DNA of 27,020 nucleotides. Source: a bacterium (GTDB lineage Bacteria > B130-G9). Under the pieces are notes generated by a model. That model did no database searches. It saw nothing but the letters and a program-made list of their open reading frames with translations, and was not told the origin of the DNA. Numbering within the stretch: position 1 is the first letter of the stretch; each line of letters begins with the position of its first letter. The DNA lies in assembly GCA_035527515.1 (NCBI GenBank), contig DATLAJ010000099.1, positions 1 through 27,020 on the forward strand, given 5' to 3'. Below are positions 21,503 to 27,020 of this stretch, piece after piece. A program made the position numbers and the translations under genes.

Positions 21503-22291
21503 TTAGTATCGGGTCCGGATGCGCGGGGGTGGTGGGATGTATATCCGTGGAGGCGGGGTGTAGTATGTCCGCGGCATATAGTACCGGAAGGTCGGATAGT
21601 TCACACGCAGGGGGTGTATGTAGTATGTCTGTGGTATGTTGATCTGTTGGGGTATCTCTATCCGTGGAGGCAATTTCATCAGCTGCACCGGCATGTAAGT
21701 CTGTGACACCCATTTGCTCCAATTCCGGTTCGCCCCAGGATCACCCAACCGCATAAGGCGAACTTGATCGATCAATGTGGTGTCATGACGAAACTGAACA
21801 AATGCGCGGGGCTGGCTAGTTTGAGCGAGGGACGGCCTATTCTCAAACGTCGTGCGCCGGCGATAATAACGGTTCTGGCCCTGGAATATGGCCAGGTCCC
21901 TCGTTGGGCTCCGGTATTCAAGCTGCTGAAGCTGGAATCGACTCGTGAATAAACGCTGCCGACGCAGAGAGTCTCCCATATCGACCGTCCGGTCCTTCCC
22001 CCATTTTTGCCACTTGTAGTCTTCCCACCTGTAGTAGGGGGGATCAATGAATCCTGATAAACCGCTCACCACGACGCTTCTGGAGCCTGGCTTGACCCTC
22101 GACGCTAGGGACGACGACACGAACACCGGCGGTTGCTCTGCGTCCTCTTCATTCATGAGCCTCCACTCGGCGATCCCCTTACTCGTTTGTGAGACGGCTT
22201 CACGGTCGAAGCCCACACCGCCAGCGAGCGAGGCGACAAAGATAAGAGAGATACTCAATAGGCAGATTCGTGCCCCCATCGAGTCGTTCAT
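21503..22291 (-). CDS. Secreted protein with Tyr/Pro-rich tail
   Basis: I start at ATG 22291, where it overlaps the M48 stop (ATGA) and has GGGAGG upstream, giving 262 residues; the longer open frame to 22540 is only the shadow of the M48 gene. The N-terminus is hydrophobic to about residue 26, a likely signal peptide. The middle is rich in Arg, Gln and Tyr. The last 70 residues are low-complexity repeats of Tyr-Tyr, Ile-Pro and Pro-Pro-Arg-Ile (for example YYTPPPRIYIPPPPRIRTRY). Such tails often lie in or on the cell wall or outer membrane. No family is recognised. Confidence 0.65.
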   Translation of the reverse strand: MNDSMGARICLLSISLIFVASLAGGVGFDREAVSQTSKGIAEWRLMNEEDAEQPPVFVSSSLASRVKPGSRSVVVSGLSGFIDPPYYRWEDYKWQKWGKDRTVDMGDSLRRQRLFTSRFQLQQLEYRSPTRDLAIFQGQNRYYRRRTTFENRPSLAQTSQPRAFVQFRHDTTLIDQVRLMRLGDPGANRNWSKWVSQTYMPVQLMKLPPRIEIPQQINIPQTYYIHPLRVNYPTFRYYMPRTYYTPPPRIYIPPPPRIRTRY

Positions 22292-22953
22292 GGTTGGCCT
22301 CCCGTTCTTCTTTTCCATTTGGGTTCTGAAAGCAATTCCTCGATTCGCTCGATTCTCGCATCGAGCCCCGGTTCCGCGTTCAAGAAACTCGAGGTAGAAC
22401 CGGAGGAGTCTATCCCGAGCCTTCTCTTCGTAACAAGCAATCGCTTTAGAAGGCTGAGCATTGCCGGAGGAGCATACCCGGCTTTCATCATGTATTCCAG
22501 CGCAAAAGCATCCGCCGCCAGTTCTTGCTCCTTCCCGCATTTGTTTTTTTTCCGCTCTGGTGTGCGCGCAAGCTCAATCTGGTGACCAGCTATGATATGG
22601 TGCACTTCGTGGGCCACCACGGCTGCGAGCTCATCTTCCGTCCTGGCGAAATCCAGCAGCCCGGTGTTCACGTAAACGAACCCACCAGCCGCCGAGTTGG
22701 CGCCAATTAGTGGCGAATTGACGATACGGAAAGTGTAGGCAATCTCCGGTCCGCCGGCGGCTCGGACGATTCTGTCTCCTATCTCATTGATCCGCTTCTG
22801 CAACGCTTCATCGAACAAGATTGTCTCGACAGCAATCACCTGCTTATCGACATAGCGGCCGAACTTTGTCTCCTCTTGCTTTATTGTCCTGGCATTTAGT
22901 GGAGATGCTATAAGAAGTAGAAACAATCCCCAAACGACCAGCCTTGGCCTCAT
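22288..22953 (-). CDS. M48 family periplasmic metallopeptidase
   Basis: This is a 221-residue zinc peptidase. The signal peptide covers about residues 1-21 (cleavage near LNARTI). The zinc motif HEVHH is at 115-119, with the third ligand E144 in the E-L-A-A-D pattern. The preceding VYVNTGLLDFARTEDELAAVVAH is typical of the BepA/LoiP branch. In that branch the enzyme degrades misfolded or stalled outer-membrane proteins. It lacks the TPR tail of BepA; a separate TPR lipoprotein in the same operon could supply that function. It is the first gene of the minus-strand operon. Confidence 0.92.
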   Translation of the reverse strand: MRPRLVVWGLFLLLIASPLNARTIKQEETKFGRYVDKQVIAVETILFDEALQKRINEIGDRIVRAAGGPEIAYTFRIVNSPLIGANSAAGGFVYVNTGLLDFARTEDELAAVVAHEVHHIIAGHQIELARTPERKKNKCGKEQELAADAFALEYMMKAGYAPPAMLSLLKRLLVTKRRLGIDSSGSTSSFLNAEPGLDARIERIEELLSEPKWKRRTGGQP

Positions 22954-23554
22954 AGCACAATACCTTAACGCGCAGAATGAAGGCAGTCAGATTAGCGCTT
23001 ACTTAAATGAAAATAGAGACAATAATATGCCGGAGGTTACACCTTGTGTCAACGCAAATCTTCGGAGGAGTCTCCCGACTGGTTAATCGGGTCAAAAGGG
23101 GAAAAGGCGAAAGGGATTCGGCCATTCCCGCTCTGAAAGCTCGATTCTCATCAGCTATGCCGATGTAATAGCTGCTATTCTCATCGTCCCAATCCCAGTT
23201 CTTGCCGTTGCAGTTCAAAACACCCATAAAGAGGCGGGGCGGATTCGGGGGTTTGGCGCCGGACCCGCCGCTATAAAGGCCGTTTCAGACGCATAATACC
23301 CTCCTTTGAATGAAGCACTATTATTAGCAGATTTGAGTATAACACATTCGTCAAGTGGATTGCAACAGCGTTCTCGGAGGGAACTTACCTCGGGACGGTT
23401 CACTGATTTTGCGGCTGGACATAACCGAATGAGGTGGTATTTTCCCATGACTTGTAGCGACAAAGAGAGGCGGACGGGTCCCTCGATGGAGTGCAAGCCA
23501 TCGCGGAAGTTTGTCTGCGGTGGCGTTGATAACGGCTTCTGACTGGAGGTTAAA
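22954..23554. other. Divergent 600-base gap between M48 operon and metK
   Basis: The gap must hold two outward promoters. On the minus strand at 23040-23270 a frame without a good start encodes MGVLNCNGKNWDWDDENSSY and a Gly/Pro-rich stretch before it, with SYYIGIADENRAF after. It looks like degraded coding sequence of an unknown secreted protein. The part next to metK (23300-23554) has no stop-free frame that convinces me, and no SAM-I, SAM-II or SAH riboswitch core that I can recognise. TATAAC at 23338-23343 is a possible -10. Confidence 0.3.
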
Positions 23555-24703
23555 ATGCCGAGAACAGACTTTTTGTTTACTTCAGAATCGGTTACGGAGG
23601 GCCATCCGGATAAGATGGCGGACCAGATATCTGACGCGATTCTGGATGCGGTCTTCGCGTGTGATCCGATGGGGCGAGTTGCGTGTGAGACGTTTTTGAC
23701 GACAGGGCTCGCGTTGGTCGCGGGCGAGATCACGACGGACTGCTACGCTGATATTCCGTTGATCGTTCGTGATACGATCAAGGACATCGGATACACACAT
23801 GCGAAGTATGGTTTCGACTATCAGACGTGCGCAGTTTTGACTTCGATACACCCCCAATCGCCGGATATCGCGTTGGGCGTCAACCCTGGCGGCGCTGGAG
23901 ACCAGGGGCTGATGTTTGGGTATGCGACGAACGAGACCGAGGAGCTGATGCCGATGCCGATCATGCTGGCGCACAAGCTGGCGATGAGGCTGGCGGAGGC
24001 TCGCAAGAAGCGCATAATCGATTACCTGCGGCCAGATGGCAAAAGCCAGGTAACCGTAAGGTATAAGAACAACACGCCTGTCGAGGTTCATACTGTCGTG
24101 ATATCAACGCAGCACGGTCCTGAGGTGAACATCAAGGACGTTACGGAGGACGTGGTTGAGCAGGTTATTGAGCCTGTTATTGCTCCCGAGTTGAGGAAGA
24201 ACACTAAGTACTATGTCAATCCGACGGGGAGGTTCGTCATGGGGGGGCCGTCGGCAGACACGGGTCTTACGGGAAGGAAGATCATTGTTGACACGTATGG
24301 CGGCGTTGGCAGCCACGGAGGCGGGGCGTTCTCAGGGAAGGACCCGTCGAAGGTCGACCGGTCGGGGTCATATATGGCGAGATACATTGCGAAGAACATC
24401 GTGGCGGCTGGGTTGGCGAAGAAGTGCGAGGTTCAGATAGCTTATGCGATAGGCGTTGCCGAGCCGGTGTCCATCATGGTCGATGTGTTTCAGACGGGCA
24501 AGGTCTCGTATGCAACGCTCAAGAAGGCTGTTCGGGAGGTTTTCGATCTCACTCCGAATGGGATGATCGAGATGCTCGATTTGCGAAGGCCCATATACAC
24601 GAAAACAGCCGCATACGGACATTTTGGCCGTAGTGATCCGGACTTCACGTGGGAGAAAACTGATAAAGTTGACGATCTTCTCACCGCTTGCAAGGTAAAA
24701 TAG
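23555..24703 (+). CDS. metK: S-adenosylmethionine synthetase
   Basis: This 382-residue cytoplasmic enzyme makes SAM from methionine and ATP. The three hallmark motifs are present: [16 protein letters not shown] at 15-30, [12 protein letters not shown] at 113-124 (the hexapeptide G-A-G-D-Q-G), and [15 protein letters not shown] at 256-270. Full length matches the bacterial family. GGAGG precedes ATG 23555 by 7 bases. It is followed 34 bases later by ahcY, giving the synthesis and recycling ends of the methyl cycle in one operon. Confidence 0.98.
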   Translation: MPRTDFLFTSESVTEGHPDKMADQISDAILDAVFACDPMGRVACETFLTTGLALVAGEITTDCYADIPLIVRDTIKDIGYTHAKYGFDYQTCAVLTSIHPQSPDIALGVNPGGAGDQGLMFGYATNETEELMPMPIMLAHKLAMRLAEARKKRIIDYLRPDGKSQVTVRYKNNTPVEVHTVVISTQHGPEVNIKDVTEDVVEQVIEPVIAPELRKNTKYYVNPTGRFVMGGPSADTGLTGRKIIVDTYGGVGSHGGGAFSGKDPSKVDRSGSYMARYIAKNIVAAGLAKKCEVQIAYAIGVAEPVSIMVDVFQTGKVSYATLKKAVREVFDLTPNGMIEMLDLRRPIYTKTAAYGHFGRSDPDFTWEKTDKVDDLLTACKVK

Positions 24704-24737
24704 CACCACAACTGAACGCATTTTGGAGGATTACTTG

Positions 24738-25994
24738 ATGAACTATGACATAAAGGACATTGCGCTGGCCGAGGCGGGTAAGCTTCGCATCGATTGGGCG
24801 CGGATGAAGATGCCGGTGCTGGATGTGATCATGGCTCGCTTCGAGAAGGAGAGGCCTTTGGAGGGGGTCACGATCGGCGCCTGCCTGCACGTAACGACCG
24901 AGACCGCGAACCTGATGCAGGTTCTGAAGGCGGGCGGCGCGACGGTTGGGCTTTGCGCCTCGAACCCACTGAGCACGCAGGACGACGTTACTGCGTCGAT
25001 CGTTAAGCACCTTGGGATGTCAGTGTTTGCTCTTCACGGTGAGGACAAGCAAACCTACTACAAGCACATCCACAGCGTTCTCGATATGAGGCCGGTCATA
25101 ACGATCGACGACGGCGCGGACCTTGTTTCCATACTTCACAAGGATCGTCAGGAGCTTCTTCCGAACATCATTGGCGGGATGGAGGAGACCACGACGGGGG
25201 TCATCCGGCTCAGAAGCTTGGCCAAGAATGGTGCGCTGAAGGTCCCCATGATCGCGGTCAACGACGCGGACACGAAGCATCTGTTTGACAACAGGTATGG
25301 CACCGGCCAGAGCACAATGGACGGCATAATGAGAGCAACCAATCGCCTGTTTGCGGGAACCGATTTCGTGATATGTGGTTATGGTTGGTGCGGACGAGGT
25401 GCGGCGATGCGTGCAAAGGGCCTGGGCGCCCGGGTGATCGTTACCGAGGTGGACCCGGTCAAGGCTCTTGAGGCTGCGATGGACGGTTTCAGGGTTATGC
25501 CGATGGCCGAGGCAGCGAAGTTTGGGGACTTCTTTTTGACCGCGACTGGCGACATCAAGGTCATACGAGGCGAGCATTTCGAGACCATGAAGGATGGAGC
25601 GATTGTCTGCAACACAGGCCATTTCAATGTCGAGATCGACCTCGAGGCTCTCGCCGAGATGGCGACTGAGAGGAGATGCATTCGGCGATCGGTTGAGGAG
25701 TTCAAGTTGGAGGATGGGCGGCGGATATATCTTCTCGCTGATGGTAGGCTTGTGAACCTCTCTGCTGCCGAGGGGCACCCCTCTTCTGTCATGGACATGA
25801 GCTTTGCCGACCAGGCGCTTTGTGCGGAATATCTGGTGAAAAACAAGGGCAACATGTCGATCGAGGTTCATGAGGTTCCCAAAGAGATCGATGAGATGGT
25901 TGCATCAACAAAGCTTGCCACAATGGGAATCTCAATAGATACTCTTACTGAAGAGCAGCAGGCCTATCTTGCAGCGTGGGAGATGGGAACTTAG
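24738..25994 (+). CDS. ahcY: Adenosylhomocysteinase
   Basis: This 418-residue NAD-dependent enzyme splits S-adenosylhomocysteine to adenosine and homocysteine, relieving product inhibition of methyltransferases. ATG 24738 has GGAGGA 7 bases upstream, which decides it over the in-frame TTG 24723. Visible are [12 protein letters not shown] at about 54-65, the Rossmann loop GYGWCGRG at about 214-221, and the C-terminal [18 protein letters not shown]. The length is that of the shorter archaeal/thermophile-like branch, without the insertion of the longer bacterial type. Together with metK it forms a SAM cycle pair. Confidence 0.97.
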   Translation: MNYDIKDIALAEAGKLRIDWARMKMPVLDVIMARFEKERPLEGVTIGACLHVTTETANLMQVLKAGGATVGLCASNPLSTQDDVTASIVKHLGMSVFALHGEDKQTYYKHIHSVLDMRPVITIDDGADLVSILHKDRQELLPNIIGGMEETTTGVIRLRSLAKNGALKVPMIAVNDADTKHLFDNRYGTGQSTMDGIMRATNRLFAGTDFVICGYGWCGRGAAMRAKGLGARVIVTEVDPVKALEAAMDGFRVMPMAEAAKFGDFFLTATGDIKVIRGEHFETMKDGAIVCNTGHFNVEIDLEALAEMATERRCIRRSVEEFKLEDGRRIYLLADGRLVNLSAAEGHPSSVMDMSFADQALCAEYLVKNKGNMSIEVHEVPKEIDEMVASTKLATMGISIDTLTEEQQAYLAAWEMGT

Positions 25995-26039
25995 TCAGTA
26001 TGTATATTCTGAGCGCTAGAGTTTTTGAAGTGGGGCAGT

Positions 26040-27020
26040 ATGTCTAGCAAGTCGCTTGTAATCGTCGAGTCACCAGCAAAGGCCAAAACCATAAACCGCT
26101 ATTTGGGCGAGGGGTTCATCGTCAAGTCGTCCGCAGGACACGTTAAGGACCTGCCTCGGAGGCGGCTGGGCGTTGACGTCAACAACGGTTTCACTCCCGA
26201 GTATGAAGTAGTGAAGGACAAGGTCCCGATAATCAGGGACCTTCGGTCGTTGTCCAAGAAAGCGGACAAGGTCTATCTTGCGGCTGACCCGGACCGGGAG
26301 GGCGAGGCGATCTGTTGGCACTTATATCAGGAGCTTGAGTGCGAGGATGAGCGAGTGTTCCGTGTGCTGTTCACGGAGATCACAAAGAGCGGGATCGAGC
26401 GGGGGATGTCCGAGCCCAGATCGATCGACATCAACAAAGTGAATGCTCAGCAGGCGCGTCGGGTGCTCGATAGGCTTGTTGGCTACCAGATCAGCCCACT
26501 TTTGAGCCAGAAAGTTCGTCAGGGTCTTTCGGCGGGCAGAGTGCAGTCGGTGGCATTGAGGATGATCTGCGAGAGGGAAAAGGCTATCACGGACTTCACT
26601 CCGGAGGAATACTGGATCATACAGGCTGTTTTCCGGACCAAGAGTGGACGGGAGCTCAAGGCCGAACTGGTCAAGATCGGAAACAAGGTCGCCAAAATCC
26701 CAGACGCCCATTTGGCGCTGGAAATCTACAACAAGATCATGAAGAGCGGGATGGCTATTGTATCCGGGCTTAAGAAAACGGAGAAAAAACAGACGCCACC
26801 CCCGCCGCTTATCACTAGCACGTTGCAGCAATCCGCATCGTCTGACCTGCGGCTCTCAGCGAGGCTGACGATGAGCCTTGCCCAGAGTCTTTATGAGGGT
26901 GTGGACCTGGAGGATGTGGGGTTGGTGGGCTTGATCACGTACATGAGGACCGATTCGACCAGGGTTGCCAGCTCGGCGCTTTCGAGTGTTCGGCACTTGA
27001 TTGGTGAGATGTTCGGCAAG
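26040..27020 (+). CDS. topA: DNA topoisomerase I, N-terminal part
   Basis: A 327-residue portion is visible; the gene runs off the right edge (the full enzyme is about 700-850 residues). The TOPRIM domain begins LVIVESPAKAKTI at residues 6-18 and includes AADPDREGEAI (the D-x-D-x-E site for Mg). The catalytic Tyr301 is in LITYMRTDSTR. Gly/Pro-rich hinge residues and SAGRVQSVALR lie between. This type IA enzyme relaxes negative supercoils. ATG 26040 follows ahcY by 45 bases with a weak GGGG site, so it may be the third gene of the operon. Confidence 0.97.
   Translation, partial: MSSKSLVIVESPAKAKTINRYLGEGFIVKSSAGHVKDLPRRRLGVDVNNGFTPEYEVVKDKVPIIRDLRSLSKKADKVYLAADPDREGEAICWHLYQELECEDERVFRVLFTEITKSGIERGMSEPRSIDINKVNAQQARRVLDRLVGYQISPLLSQKVRQGLSAGRVQSVALRMICEREKAITDFTPEEYWIIQAVFRTKSGRELKAELVKIGNKVAKIPDAHLALEIYNKIMKSGMAIVSGLKKTEKKQTPPPPLITSTLQQSASSDLRLSARLTMSLAQSLYEGVDLEDVGLVGLITYMRTDSTRVASSALSSVRHLIGEMFGK

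Noticed and set aside
22292-22540. N-terminal extension of the Tyr/Pro-rich protein to 22540
   Set aside because: It would lie wholly inside the M48 gene and precede the signal peptide; the ATGA overlap and GGGAGG at 22291 mark the real start.
23290-23554. SAM or SAH riboswitch upstream of metK
   Set aside because: I could not find the conserved core of SAM-I, SAM-II or the SAH riboswitch; a covariance-model search would settle it.
25020-25871. 283-codon minus-strand frame over ahcY
   Set aside because: It is antisense to a complete adenosylhomocysteinase.

Overview
The window looks like chromosomal DNA of moderate G+C content (mid-50s % by eye) from a Gram-negative-type bacterium with anaerobic biochemistry. 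The envelope reading rests on several lipobox lipoproteins, a signal-peptide M48 peptidase and CsgG/FlgO-like secreted proteins. The anaerobic reading rests on a SPASM radical SAM enzyme, an iron-sulfur flavoprotein, rubrerythrin and a rubredoxin-fused glutamate synthase domain. No phylum can be fixed from this sequence. An uncultured lineage with a mixed, accessory-rich genome is my inference. No rRNA, tRNA, intact transposase or CRISPR array was seen.

Layout. (1) 1-1714: the end of a Cys-rich peptide gene with a repeated aromatic-x-Cys pattern, a tiny signal-peptide ORF, a hairpin repeat, and a SPASM radical SAM maturase; together a candidate RiPP locus. (2) 1715-6431: a copy of a 71-bp dispersed repeat carrying promoter-like boxes, a 1215-residue CHAT protease-STAND NTPase-TPR protein, and a convergent DNA adenine methyltransferase. 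(3) 6591-10108: a promoter followed by a 60-codon ORF, a transmembrane Ser/Thr kinase with TPR-like tail, and a lipoprotein with a CsgG/FlgO-like C-terminus; probably one envelope signalling operon. (4) 10195-12116: an AAA15-type ATPase overlapping a DUF4276 (TOPRIM-like) gene that is split in two at a TGATG stop/start overlap; this recalls the ATPase/TOPRIM architecture of PARIS-type phage defence. (5) 12274-12487: a short repeat and the 3' relic of an AAA+ ATPase gene. (6) 12619-15286: flavoprotein, rubrerythrin and rubredoxin-GltB fusion, an oxidative-stress/electron-transfer cluster. (7) 15339-16349: a more A+T-rich DUF4062 gene, then hairpin repeats with GAA loops. (8) 16614-18545, minus strand: hisC and an acetate transporter, with a decayed hisC fragment upstream and the second copy of the 71-bp repeat beside it. 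(9) 18572-22953, minus strand: a tightly packed envelope operon (M48 peptidase, secreted Tyr/Pro-rich protein, CsgG-like secreted protein, TPR lipoprotein, two further lipoproteins, a small ORF and a truncated beta-helix-type secreted protein). (10) 23555-27020: housekeeping metK, ahcY and the start of topA.

How it fits together. Sections 2-7 mix several families known from prokaryotic conflict systems (CHAT-STAND, AAA15 plus TOPRIM-like, DUF4062, an orphan methyltransferase) with relics and repeats, which is how defence or accessory islands usually look. The redox cluster and metK-ahcY-topA look like ordinary chromosomal genes. The two envelope loci (6725-10108 and 18572-22953) share TPR and CsgG-like parts and may act in the same compartment, but nothing in the sequence proves they work together.
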